A stretch of 64,000 nucleotides of DNA from Streptomyces sp. NBC_01476 (GTDB lineage Bacteria > Actinomycetota > Actinomycetes > Streptomycetales > Streptomycetaceae): the NCBI RefSeq assembly GCF_036227265.1, contig NZ_CP109446.1:2307501-2371500 (forward strand), given 5' to 3'. The position numbers and the translations under genes were made by a program. The notes beneath the pieces were generated by a model. It was given only the letters and a program-made list of their open reading frames with translations, was not told the origin of the DNA and searched no databases. The stretch's first letter is position 1. Each line of letters opens with the position of its first letter. Below, piece after piece: positions 1-7,349 of the stretch.

Positions 1-688
1 GGTCCCAGATCAGGAAGAGCAGGAAGGCGATGAGCGCGCTGAAGAGCCCGGCGAGCAGCAACTCCCGTGGGGAGCGCCGGATCTGCAGCGTGAAGATCAG
101 GCCGACCGTCACCAGCGCACCGGTGATCAGGCCGAACCACACCATGCCGGGCATCGTCGCCCCGGCGTTCTGCCCGCGCGACGCCCGCGCCTGATCGGCC
201 GCGGCGACCTCGTCCACCACCGGCTGGTACGCCTGCGCGGCCAGATCGCTCCTGGGGTCGAACTGTGTCACGTCGGTCCGCACCTGGTTGAGCAACGCGG
301 TGCCCTGCGGGGAGAGTTCACCGTGCTTGCGCATGTACGGCCACTCGTGGTCGGCGACGAACACGACATACGCGTCCACGTCCGAGCGCACCTTGTCCCG
401 TACGTCCGCCGGGTACACCTGCACCCGGGACTTCACCTCGTGCAGCGCCTGCGCCTCGGCCAGGACATCCGCCTGCGCCGAGCCGCGGCCCTCCCAGACC
501 CCGGCGATGGCCAGGCCCAGGACGATCGCGTAGACCACGCCGATCATCATGACCATGTACTCGATGACGTCCGGTGTCTCCGACGGGTCGTCGTCCTCGG
601 CGATCCTGCGTTGCATCAGGACCACCACGCTGAGCACCACGGCGCAGACCGCGACCATGGCGATGACCAGTGCCACCCACTGCGACAT
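1..688 (-). CDS. DUF4239 (bestrophin-like) membrane protein, 3' end outside window
   Basis: The first 229 codons of a leftward gene; the C-terminus lies beyond the left edge. The protein begins with a membrane helix (about residues 4-24), has a second helix at 44-66 (VMMIGVVYAIVLGLAIAGVW), a soluble middle part of about 110 residues, and two further C-terminal helices (MPGMVWFGLITGALVTVGLI and a later Leu-rich one). This order matches the DUF4239 family of bacterial membrane proteins of unknown function. The ATG at 688 has AAGGGGG about nine bases upstream. The proline-rich gene ends 22 bases upstream on the same strand, so the two may be co-transcribed. It is probably chromosomal. Confidence 0.85.
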   Translation of the reverse strand, partial: MSQWVALVIAMVAVCAVVLSVVVLMQRRIAEDDDPSETPDVIEYMVMMIGVVYAIVLGLAIAGVWEGRGSAQADVLAEAQALHEVKSRVQVYPADVRDKVRSDVDAYVVFVADHEWPYMRKHGELSPQGTALLNQVRTDVTQFDPRSDLAAQAYQPVVDEVAAADQARASRGQNAGATMPGMVWFGLITGALVTVGLIFTLQIRRSPRELLLAGLFSALIAFLLFLIWD

Positions 689-710
689 ACCGATTCCCCC
701 TTGCTGTGGG

Positions 711-1844
711 CTAGTTGTTCCTGCGATACGCGTTGGAGCCGGGCCGCAGCACCGCCACGGCGAGCAGCGCGGGCACCGTGGTGAGCAGCAGCGTCACGGT
801 GAGCGGCCGCCGGTGCGGGGCGGGCGGTGCGGCCGGCGACGGTTGCCTGACCGGCCAGTGCACGGCCGCCGGTGCGGCGGGCGGCGCGGGGTGCGGCGAG
901 ACGGTGGGTGCGGGTGCCGGTGCGGGTTCGGGCGGCGGTGCGGGCCGCGGTGGAGGCGGCGGTGGAGGCGGCGGTGGAGGCGGCGGCGGTACGGCCACGG
1001 CCGGCGGCGTGGGCTGCGGTGTCGGGGTGGGCGTGGGTTCCGGGGGTGTCGGGGTGGGCGTGGGTGACGGGCTGGGGCTCGGGGGTGCGGTCGTGGGCGG
1101 GGGTGTGGTCGGTGGCGGGGTGGTCGGCGGCGGTGGCGGCGGCGGGGGCTTCCCGCACCACCACGGCAGCGGCCTGCCGTGGTGCTCGCCGTGCCCGTGC
1201 CACTCCAAGCCCCAGCCCCAACTCCAGATCCACCGCCAGGGCACGCACCACGCGGGTACGGGCCGGTACGGGGGCCGCACCGGGAAGGTGTGAGGGTGAG
1301 CGGGCCCGGCGTGGTGCGCGGAGGTGCCCCCGTGGCCGGGCACGGCGGGAGCCGACCCACCACCCAGGTGGTGGGCCGGGCCGGACGGTCGGTTGCTGGC
1401 GGGCGGCTTCTCCGTGCCCGCCGCCGAGGGCTCAGCTGCGGGAGCCGGCTCGGGCTCAGGTGCCGCGGCAGGCTCGGGCGAGGAGGTCGGCGGCGACGCG
1501 GACGCGGCAGTCGGCTCCGGCGTCAGCGCCGGCTCCGCCACGGGTTCCGGCACCGCGGCAGGCGAAGACGGCTCCGGCGCAGCGGCGGACACGGGCGGCC
1601 GGTGTGCCCCGGAGCCCGGGGAGCCCGGGGAGCTCTCCTCCCGGCCGGCGGTCCCCCCGGCCCGCACGCCCGGCGAACCGCAGGTGCGCGCGGCGGGCGG
1701 AGCGGTCGCGTGATGTGACGGCGAGGCGCAAGGACCCCGGGGAGCGGCCATCGCCGATGTGCTCAGCCCCCAGGAGCCCGTCGCCATGACGGTGACGGCG
1801 AAAGCCGCCCATAAGCGGGTGTGTTTCCCCCACTGAATGCTCAT
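711..1844 (-). CDS. secreted/membrane-anchored proline-rich protein with a TTA codon
   Basis: No enzymatic domain is visible. The start chosen at 1844 (MSIQWGKHTRLWAAFAV) gives a good signal peptide ending near STSAMAA at about residue 33; an upstream in-frame start would add 26 unlikely residues. The middle is low complexity: an Ala/Pro/Glu stretch, then poly-proline runs (up to 14 Pro) and Pro-Thr repeats that could span the cell wall. A hydrophobic segment near the C-terminus (LTVTLLLTTVPALLAVAV) followed by Arg residues could be a membrane or sortase-like anchor, though no LPxTG motif is seen. Codon 11 is TTA, which in Streptomyces needs the bldA tRNA and often marks developmentally timed genes. 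Confidence 0.6.
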   Translation of the reverse strand: MSIQWGKHTRLWAAFAVTVMATGSWGLSTSAMAAPRGPCASPSHHATAPPAARTCGSPGVRAGGTAGREESSPGSPGSGAHRPPVSAAAPEPSSPAAVPEPVAEPALTPEPTAASASPPTSSPEPAAAPEPEPAPAAEPSAAGTEKPPASNRPSGPAHHLGGGSAPAVPGHGGTSAHHAGPAHPHTFPVRPPYRPVPAWCVPWRWIWSWGWGLEWHGHGEHHGRPLPWWCGKPPPPPPPPTTPPPTTPPPTTAPPSPSPSPTPTPTPPEPTPTPTPQPTPPAVAVPPPPPPPPPPPPPPRPAPPPEPAPAPAPTVSPHPAPPAAPAAVHWPVRQPSPAAPPAPHRRPLTVTLLLTTVPALLAVAVLRPGSNAYRRNN

Positions 1845-1914
1845 TCGGCCATGGTCAGCAGCCACCGGAAGACGCGCCCGGGCCCCTCGCACCCTTCGCC
1901 CGAATGGGTGACTT

Positions 1915-2199
1915 TTGCCCAAAACCGCCGCTCATACGTACGACCAGTTCCTCCGGCGACCGCTCCTCTACTCCGGCCCCGAGGACCCCTCCGCCCGGCA
2001 GCACCTGACGCTGCGCCGCAGCACCGACCGGGGCCTGCACTGGCGCCCCACCGCCCACCTCACCGCCCCGGACACCCCCGCCGCCTACTCCGACCTGACC
2101 AAGATCTCCCGCACCCGCCTCGGCATCCTCTTCGCAACCGGCACCACAACCCCCTACGACCACATCACCTGGCACACCCTCCCCCTCACCTTCCCCTGA
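1915..2199 (+). pseudogene. C-terminal remnant of an exo-sialidase (BNR/Asp-box protein)
   Basis: From about codon 18 the translation reads like the last blade of a bacterial sialidase: LLYSGPED, then the Asp-box STDRGLHW (pattern SxDxGxxW), then AAYSDLTKI and the LGILFATG strand with an ending HTLPL. Complete sialidases are four to seven times longer and no start with a ribosome binding site or signal peptide is present here, so this is most likely a truncated gene. The bases upstream to 1845 hold no other part of it. Confidence 0.65.
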
Positions 2200-2301
2200 C
2201 CAGGCGCGGCGCCAAGCGGCGCGGTCGGGCCCTGCCCGCAGGCCGGCGGGTGTCCCATCCATGCTGCTGGGCCCGCCCCGCCTGCTTGAGCGGGCCGGGC
2301 C

Positions 2302-3153
2302 TCAGCGCAAGGCGTCGATGGCCCGCACGATCAACGCCCGCGCGTCGGCTCCGTACACCGCCATACCGCGCAGCTGCTCGAACGCGGTGGCGTACAAGGC
2401 GATCTCGGTGGGCTGCGTCACCTTCACCCGGGCTGACAACAGCTCGACGGACACCAGCGCGTCGTCGTAGATGTGGAAGACCTCTTGCGGCCACACTGCG
2501 CGGTCCCGGGTCGAGCTGGGGATGATGCCGAGCGAGACTGCGGGCAGGGCGCCGGCCGTGAGGAGGTGGCCGAGTTGGGCTCCCATCGCGTTGTCGTCGC
2601 CGAGCTGGTAGTGCAGGACTGCTTCCTCGATGACGAGGACGAACCGCCTGCGGGGCTCGTGGATGATCTGGGAGCGGCGCAGCCGGGCGACGGCGGCCTC
2701 GGCGCTGTCGTCGGGGATATCGAGCATGCGGGCGTTCGCGCCGAGCAACGCCCTGGCGTAGCCCTCAGTCTGCAGCAGGCCGGGAACGAGGGTCGGCGAG
2801 TAGATCCGAAAGTGCGTGGTTGCCCGATAGAGATCGGTGTAGGACTCCTGAAGTTGCCGTAGGCCGGCCCGGACCCGGCGACGCCAGTCCGTGTACAGCG
2901 ACTCCGCGTTGCGGGACTCGGCGATGATGTCCGGCGCCTGGTCACCCGCGCCGCATGCGTCGCACCACAGGCGGATGTCGCGAGGCGCCGGCGGTGTGCG
3001 GGCGTTCTCGATACGGGACACTTTCGGGTGGGTCCAGCCGCAGCGACCGGCCAGCTCGGTGCCGGTGATCCCCGCGTCCGCGCGCAGGTCGCGGAGACGC
3101 CGAGCTACTGCCTCGCGAGCGATCTGGGCTGCGGACGACGGGGATACGGGCAT
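2302..3153 (-). CDS. XRE-family regulator with C-terminal DUF5753
   Basis: A 283-residue protein with an N-terminal helix-turn-helix (about 14-62, VARRLRDLRADAGITGTELA through WTHPKVSRIEN) and a DUF5753 domain filling the rest (YSPTLVPGLLQTEGYARALL is the usual opening; the LGIIPSS and VELLSARV strands follow). This architecture is one of the most frequent paralogous families in Streptomyces, usually encoded with a small partner gene (DUF397 or DUF6879); some members act on development or antibiotic production. It lies 17 bases downstream of the DUF6879 gene on the same strand, so the pair is probably an operon. Confidence 0.93.
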   Translation of the reverse strand: MPVSPSSAAQIAREAVARRLRDLRADAGITGTELAGRCGWTHPKVSRIENARTPPAPRDIRLWCDACGAGDQAPDIIAESRNAESLYTDWRRRVRAGLRQLQESYTDLYRATTHFRIYSPTLVPGLLQTEGYARALLGANARMLDIPDDSAEAAVARLRRSQIIHEPRRRFVLVIEEAVLHYQLGDDNAMGAQLGHLLTAGALPAVSLGIIPSSTRDRAVWPQEVFHIYDDALVSVELLSARVKVTQPTEIALYATAFEQLRGMAVYGADARALIVRAIDALR

Positions 3154-3170
3154 CTTCTGGTGGCATCTCT

Positions 3171-3698
3171 CTACTCGATCTTGTACTCGTTGTGCGGGAT
3201 CGCCCGGTTCCAGACCGCGTCGAACGCGTCGGCACAGAGCTTGGCCACGGCCGGCTCCTCACTGATCTCGCCGCCGCCCGAGGCGCCGTCTCCGCTGAAG
3301 TGGTTCCAGCGGACGAGGCGGTCATCGATCAGCCAGAAGTCATTGCCGGGCAGTGCGATGTTGCTCGCCTGCCGCCGCGGCAGCCACCGGACCTGTTCGC
3401 CAGCGCCGAGGTTGACGACGGTCCCCGCGTGTTCGTACCGGATGTACGCGGTGACCGGCTCGGACACGATCCGGGCGCGGCGTACCGCTACGCCCCGGGC
3501 GACCGTGCGCTGCACGAGGTCCACCCAGGGGGCCCAGTAGGGCGATCCGGGGTCGACGTCGCGCTCACCAGTGGCCCGCCAGTGGGCGAAGTCGGCCGCC
3601 TCGCTGTCCACGCCGTAGACGTCGCGCATCTCCAGGTGCACGGCCGAGGAGCGGGCGCCGTCGAGGAGTTCAGCGAACGTCGGCGCGTTCGAGGGCAT
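3171..3698 (-). CDS. DUF6879 family protein
   Basis: A 175-residue protein with the marks of DUF6879: an N-terminal FAELLDGARSSAVHLEMRD, a central RARIVSEPVTAYIRYEH and the aromatic NDFWLIDDRLVRWNHFSGDG segment. Members are almost always next to an XRE-DUF5753 regulator, as here, and are thought to be its partner; no biochemical role is established. Its start (ATG at 3698) lies 29 bases inside the 3' end of the upstream small gene, which suggests translational coupling. Confidence 0.9.
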   Translation of the reverse strand: MPSNAPTFAELLDGARSSAVHLEMRDVYGVDSEAADFAHWRATGERDVDPGSPYWAPWVDLVQRTVARGVAVRRARIVSEPVTAYIRYEHAGTVVNLGAGEQVRWLPRRQASNIALPGNDFWLIDDRLVRWNHFSGDGASGGGEISEEPAVAKLCADAFDAVWNRAIPHNEYKIE

Positions 3699-3930
3699 CG
3701 CACGCCTCCCTGATCATCGGCAGCATCCTGGCGGGAATGCGGATCACGGTCTCGCCCTCGGGGATGCCCACAGCGTGGTCCGGGACCTCTGTCCGCTCGC
3801 ATTCCGCGAGGGTGTCCTCGTCAGGCTCCCAGCCCTGGAAGACGAACTCGCGCTTCTCCTGGTCGACCCACACGGTGGGGCTTTCGCCGGTCCCCGTGTT
3901 GGGGTCGATGCCGATGAACCGTAATGCCAT
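3670..3930 (-). CDS. small conserved actinobacterial protein heading the DUF6879/XRE operon, TTA at codon 3
   Basis: An 86-residue acidic protein (MALRFIGIDPNTGTGESPTV). It ends with an amphipathic helix (RMLPMIREACDALERADVR). I do not recognise a named domain, but small genes of this kind often precede DUF6879-XRE pairs in Streptomyces. The ATG at 3930 is preceded by GGAGG with a short spacer. Codon 3 (Leu) is TTA, so translation of this gene, and possibly of the coupled DUF6879 gene that overlaps its end, could depend on the bldA tRNA. Confidence 0.75.
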   Translation of the reverse strand: MALRFIGIDPNTGTGESPTVWVDQEKREFVFQGWEPDEDTLAECERTEVPDHAVGIPEGETVIRIPARMLPMIREACDALERADVR

Positions 3931-4199
3931 GACAGCCTCCGACGCTTGGCGTGTTCGCGGTTGTACGCAACGGTCACGCGTCGGCGGAGGCGGGTCAAGA
4001 CCGCGTGCGGCCCATCATCACCCGTTCCAGTAGTTCCGTGAACATCAGTGAACATTAGTCGCAGGGCCGCACGGGCCGTCCCTACCGTCGGGGGCAGTGC
4101 TCCCGGCCCGGGCGCCGACGGGCTCCGGGGCGGGGCAGCGAGATGCCCCCGCGGCTCGCAGGCCCGGGAGCGTGGACGGCGCCAGGAGAGGGCGACGAC

Positions 4200-4574
4200 A
4201 TGCAGGAGAGTGAACGCGCTCGGCCACCGGTCCTCAGCCTCGCCGATGCCCGCCCGCCGGGGCCGCCGGTGCCGCCCTACACGGTGCGTGCCTTCCTCGA
4301 CGACGAGCTGCCGGCGTTCCGGCGGGTCCGTGAGCTGGAGGCGATGGCCGGCCGGTTCACCGGCCTGCCGCTGGACGGCACCGTCGAAGGCATCCGGACC
4401 GTGATCGGTGACCGGATCAGCATGGAGGACTACCGGCGCCTCCACATCCTCATCTCGCACCTGTACCACGCCTGCGGTGCCGATATCCCACTGACCACAG
4501 AGCTCCGCACCGAGGTGAACCTGGCACTCGCCCGGCGCGGCAACACACCCACCCGCGAGACCGAGACGAGGTGA
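4200..4574 (+). CDS. hypothetical protein
   Basis: A 124-residue protein. I chose the ATG at 4200 (MQESERARPP) because AGGAGAG lies upstream of it and the earlier in-frame ATG adds only a low-complexity start. A proline-rich N-terminus is followed by a helical body: AFLDDELPAFRRVRELEAM, then SMEDYRRLHILISHLYHAC. I recognise no family. It is divergent from the regulator cluster at 2302-3930 and followed at once by a tiny Cys-containing frame, which may be translated with it. Confidence 0.65.
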   Translation: MQESERARPPVLSLADARPPGPPVPPYTVRAFLDDELPAFRRVRELEAMAGRFTGLPLDGTVEGIRTVIGDRISMEDYRRLHILISHLYHACGADIPLTTELRTEVNLALARRGNTPTRETETR

Positions 4575-4578
4575 CCAC

Positions 4579-4656
4579 ATGTCCTGCGAGAACCCCAACT
4601 GCCGCACAATGGGCTGCTCCACCGAACCCAGACCGCCCGGCCCCACAACCCGCTGA
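4579..4656 (+). CDS. possible 25-residue Cys-rich peptide
   Basis: An ATG four bases after the previous stop opens a 25-codon frame (MSCENPNCRTMGCSTEPRPP) with three cysteines in a C-x4-C-x4-C spacing. The tight spacing to the upstream gene and the Cys pattern favour expression, but the frame is too short for coding statistics. Confidence 0.35.
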   Translation: MSCENPNCRTMGCSTEPRPPGPTTR

Positions 4657-5048
4657 GCCCGAAGCGGCGGGCCGACCTGGAGCGGTCCATGCCCCAGGTC
4701 GACCCACCGCCGAGGCATCGTCCCCAGGACAGCACCGAGAGAACCGGTGACCGCCGCCCCGCTGTCCGCTCGGCTCGGCTCGGCTCGGCTCGGCTGCGGA
4801 TCTTGCCCGCGAGTCGCCCGGCCCGGAAATCCAGGCCATGGCGCGAGGCGCGGCCGGCAGGCTGTCCGGCCAGTACAACCGCCCGAGCCGAAATCCTTGC
4901 GGGCGGAGTCTGGCCCACGTGGGGAGGCAGGCCGGCCCTCTCCGCGAGGCGCACTCTACGCACGAGTAGGGCGGAATTTCATCCCTCGAAGGGGCGACCA
5001 GGATCATGATCACATGGGGATGTGGGATCCATACGGGTTCGGGGCGCG
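4657..5048. other. non-coding stretch left of the attachment site
   Basis: I see no convincing gene here. The stretch holds the CGGCT pentamer tract (4768-4795) and otherwise unstructured GC-rich sequence ending at the tRNA terminator. It presumably corresponds to chromosomal flank downstream of the original tRNA-Val gene. Confidence 0.5.
4768..4795. repeat. pentamer tandem repeat (CGGCT)n
   Basis: Five perfect consecutive copies of CGGCT at 4771-4795, preceded by a partial copy (GCT). The tract is outside any supported gene. Such short tandem tracts vary by slipped-strand mispairing. Confidence 0.85.
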
Positions 5049-5083
5049 AAAAGGGCCCCTCTCGCCGGCGAGCAAAGGGGCTC
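5049..5083 (-). terminator. terminator of the tRNA-Val remnant
   Basis: On the minus strand, just past the tRNA 3' end, a GCCCCT...CTCG-CCGG-CGAG...AGGGGC hairpin is followed by four T residues (the AAAA at 5049-5052 on the plus strand). Position and polarity fit the native terminator of the tRNA gene that was the integration target. Confidence 0.6.
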
Positions 5084-5092
5084 TGACCTGGG

Positions 5093-5147
5093 GGTGGGCG
5101 TGGACGGTTTCGAACCGCCGACATCCGCCTTGTAAGGGCGGCGCTCT
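5093..5147 (-). other. prophage attachment site: displaced 3' part of tRNA-Val (TAC)
   Basis: Read on the minus strand this stretch gives the 3' strand of a D-stem (AGAGC), a perfect anticodon arm (CCGCC-CTTACAA-GGCGG, anticodon TAC at 5134-5132), a T-arm (GGCGG-TTCGAAA-CCGTC) and the acceptor 3' strand CACGCCC with discriminator A. The matching 5' acceptor strand (GGGCGTG) and a proper D-arm are absent upstream, where the sequence becomes phage DNA. Phages that integrate into tRNA 3' ends leave exactly such a fragment at the integrase-distal face of the junction. The integrase gene begins 60 bases away, so the prophage extends rightward; the reconstituted tRNA should be at the other end, outside the window. 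Confidence 0.8.
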
Positions 5148-5185
5148 TTCTCCCTGGGCCTGCGATGCAACCCTAGGAGAAGATC

Positions 5186-5224
5186 ATCTGGGAGATTTTC
5201 GGGAGATCAACTTTCCTCCCAGAT
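5186..5224. repeat. 9-bp inverted repeat overlapping the integrase stop
   Basis: ATCTGGGAG at 5186-5194 and CTCCCAGAT at 5216-5224 are perfect inverted copies spanning the integrase stop codon; GGGAGAT also occurs again between them. It could end integrase transcription or be an arm-type binding site of the integrase next to the core site. An ATGCAACC copy lies nearby at 5165-5172. Confidence 0.6.
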
Positions 5225-6448
5225 CCTCGACCAGCCCAGCGCCTTCATCCCGCGCTCGTAGATCCTCTGGAGCCCTTCCAGTCTAATGCGGCGCATGTCC
5301 GGCGTGGGGTGCTGGTAGATAGCTTTGATCCCGGGCCGCTTGTGTCCGGCCTGTTCGAACGCCAACGCCGGCTTCACGCCGATCTCATCCTGGTAGGTGT
5401 CGTGCGTGTGCCGCAGAGCCCGCATCGTCAGCCCCGGCATGATCGGCTCCCAACCAGCCCTCGGCGCGTGGCCCTTCGTCGCCTCCAGCGCCTCCCGCCC
5501 GTCGGCACCCGGCCGCACAATCTGGCGCCCGAAGTTCCCGCGGCGCCAATGTCCGCCGGTGCGCGTGCAGAACAGGAACTCGTGCCCCCAGCCGTCCGCG
5601 TGTGCGGCCAGCAGTTCGGCGAGGAATGGCGGAAGGTCGATGCTCCGCTTGGACTCCGCGGTCTTCACGGGCTCGATGCCGAGGAACAGGGGCAGGCGCT
5701 CACCGTCCGGACCGCGGGGCGTGTACTCCGCGACCTCCTCGACAACGGCGAGTGTGGGACAGGCGAAGCCGCGCTCGTGCCGCTCCCCCAGGCTCGACGG
5801 CCGCAGCGCCAGGGACTCGCCCCAGCGGACGCCGGCGAACGCCGTGACGATGATGTGCAGTCCGTCGAGCGGGCCGACGCGGCGGGCAAGTTGAAGCGCG
5901 ACTTCCGGTGGCGCCCACATCTCCGCCGTGTCCTTCGCGCCCACTGCCTCCTTCACGGCGGCCGGCCGCGACCGACGCCGGTTGGCGAGCGGGTTGACGA
6001 GCAGCCGCTGGGCGTCCACCGCGCCGGTGAGGATCTGGGACATGATCGTCAAGCACTTCGTGGCCGTCGAGTCGTCGCAGTCCAGGCCGTTGGCCCACCT
6101 CTCGGCGTCGTACCAGGTGATGCCTTGGAGCGGCACGTACTCCCAGTGGGGCAGGATGTGCGTCTCCAGCTTCTCCCACATCGTGCCCCGGGTCCGGCCG
6201 CGCGGTTCCCGGTCGGCCATGTACTTCCGGGCCCACTCTCCGAAGGGGCCGCGCGAGAGCGCCGGGTCGATCCAGCGGCCTTCGCGTATCGCCGCTTCCT
6301 GGGCGTCGCCCCAATCGATCGCGGTTCGCTTGGTCGGGAAGCCGGGCTCGGACCCGTAGGTCCCGTCCGGTCTGAGGTAGCGGGCCCGCCAGGTGACCTT
6401 GCCCTTGCTGCCTTTCGCGGTGCTGACGCGCTTCTCGGCATACGCCAT
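5207..6448 (-). CDS. int: prophage integrase (tyrosine recombinase)
   Basis: A 413-residue site-specific recombinase that would insert and, with an Xis, excise the phage at tRNA-Val. The N-terminus has an AP2-like/arm-binding region (WRARYLRPDGTYGSEPGFPT) and a SAM-like core-binding domain (about 70-160). Catalytic residues of the C-terminal domain are visible: R208 in GVRWGESLAL, K262 in the beta-hairpin, R346-H347 in RALRHTH, H369 in AGHK and nucleophile Y378 in AIYQH. The usual first His of HxxR is Arg here (R343), a known variation. I prefer the ATG at 6448, five bases after AAGGGG, over the GTG at 6454, which touches that sequence. It is next to the attachment site. Confidence 0.95.
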   Translation of the reverse strand: MAYAEKRVSTAKGSKGKVTWRARYLRPDGTYGSEPGFPTKRTAIDWGDAQEAAIREGRWIDPALSRGPFGEWARKYMADREPRGRTRGTMWEKLETHILPHWEYVPLQGITWYDAERWANGLDCDDSTATKCLTIMSQILTGAVDAQRLLVNPLANRRRSRPAAVKEAVGAKDTAEMWAPPEVALQLARRVGPLDGLHIIVTAFAGVRWGESLALRPSSLGERHERGFACPTLAVVEEVAEYTPRGPDGERLPLFLGIEPVKTAESKRSIDLPPFLAELLAAHADGWGHEFLFCTRTGGHWRRGNFGRQIVRPGADGREALEATKGHAPRAGWEPIMPGLTMRALRHTHDTYQDEIGVKPALAFEQAGHKRPGIKAIYQHPTPDMRRIRLEGLQRIYERGMKALGWSRIWEES

Positions 6449-6544
6449 GGTCACCCCTTGAGGTGTGTTGCTTGGTGGGTGCCGGGGTGGCGGCCGGCCG
6501 CCGGCGGGCCGCCGTACTCCCTATCATCGAGGACTCGTCCTCGT

Positions 6545-6703
6545 TTACTTCCTGGTGTCCCCGCCGGGCTTCCAGAACATGGCTCCGGTGGTGCCTGCTG
6601 CGAACGCTCTGTCGATGTAGAGCACGGTGTCGCCTTGCCGCGTTGGCCGCGCCCAGACCATGGCTCGCCCCGGCATGCCGGACACGCGTAGAACATGGAC
6701 CAT
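6545..6703 (-). CDS. small 52-residue protein between repressor and integrase
   Basis: A short leftward gene. The ATG at 6703 is preceded by AGGGGG six bases upstream. The product starts MVHVLRVSGMPGRAMVWARP and continues with a DTVLYIDRAFAAGTTGAMF strand-helix pattern that looks like a folded protein rather than chance reading. The gene lies upstream of int on the same strand and downstream of a promoter-like TATAAG with an ATGCAACC operator, so it may be expressed with int. I recognise no family; a directionality or regulatory factor is possible. Confidence 0.6.
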   Translation of the reverse strand: MVHVLRVSGMPGRAMVWARPTRQGDTVLYIDRAFAAGTTGAMFWKPGGDTRK

Positions 6704-6745
6704 GCGGTCCCCCTGAACGCCGTGGCGCCCCCGCCGTCGGTCTGG

Positions 6746-6764
6746 TCATGCAACCACACTTATA
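6746..6764 (-). promoter_or_regulatory. candidate leftward promoter with operator (TCATGCAACCAC)
   Basis: The 12-mer TCATGCAACCAC at 6746-6757 is repeated exactly at 7372-7383 in front of the repressor gene. On the minus strand it lies two bases downstream of a TATAAG -10 element (6759-6764). No good -35 is visible. It would control the small gene and int. Repressor binding here is inferred from the repetition. Confidence 0.5.
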
Positions 6765-6812
6765 AGCGGATTGTGTAGGCGTTCGCGCCAACTGACGACC
6801 AGAAAGGTGCAC

Positions 6813-7349
6813 TCACCCGTTATCTGACGGGTCGTCTGTTGCTGGGTCGGCTGGAGTGAGCCCGAGGCGCCGGAGATGCCCTTCGCGCTGCTCCCATGCC
6901 TCCAGTTCGGCACGCAGTTGCGCGCGCGATGCGGTGGGTTTTCCTTTGACGATGACGACCATCTCCCCGTTCGGCCCAAGGGGGATGACGGTGCTGTCAA
7001 GCGTGGTGCCTGCGGCCAGCGCTTCAACAACTCGCAGCCCCAGTCCTTCTGTACCGATCACGGCAGGTGGATCGGCATCAGGTTGGACGACCGGCGCATT
7101 GAGGTGCCCTGGGGTGGCGGGTAGTGGGTCGCCGCCGGCAAGGATGCCCTCGATCGAGCCAGCCCCCCAGCCGAACTCCCGTGCGATGGCTCGAAGAGTG
7201 GGAGAGATCTTCTTCACGCGGGCGCGCTCGATGTTGGCGATTGTGGTTGCACCCACGCCAACGAGGTCGCCCAGTTCCGCCTGCGTAAGGCTTCTGGTCT
7301 CTCGCGCGTCCCGCACTGCGATGCCGAGCCGCGTCCAGTTTCCGCTCAT
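6813..7349 (-). CDS. phage repressor-like XRE protein
   Basis: A 178-residue protein with an N-terminal XRE helix-turn-helix (about 8-62, IAVRDARETRSLTQAELGDL then VGATTIANIERARVKKI) and a C-terminal part of unknown fold (TTLDSTVIPLGPNGEMVVIV, then a charged helix). There is no S24/LexA-type peptidase motif, so inactivation would have to work differently from lambda CI. Its position, leftward and divergent from the Cro-like gene and upstream of int, fits the lysogeny repressor. GAGG lies just before the ATG. The repeat ATGCAACC lies 25 bases upstream, suggesting autoregulation. Confidence 0.85.
   Translation of the reverse strand: MSGNWTRLGIAVRDARETRSLTQAELGDLVGVGATTIANIERARVKKISPTLRAIAREFGWGAGSIEGILAGGDPLPATPGHLNAPVVQPDADPPAVIGTEGLGLRVVEALAAGTTLDSTVIPLGPNGEMVVIVKGKPTASRAQLRAELEAWEQREGHLRRLGLTPADPATDDPSDNG

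Noticed and set aside
940..1150. Regular GGCGGTG-type repeats as a possible CRISPR or tandem repeat locus
   Set aside because: They encode the poly-proline tract of the minus-strand protein; there are no spacers.
5090..5165. A complete tRNA-Val gene at the left junction
   Set aside because: The 5' acceptor strand does not pair with CACGCCC and the D-stem has a mismatch; only the 3' half is intact.
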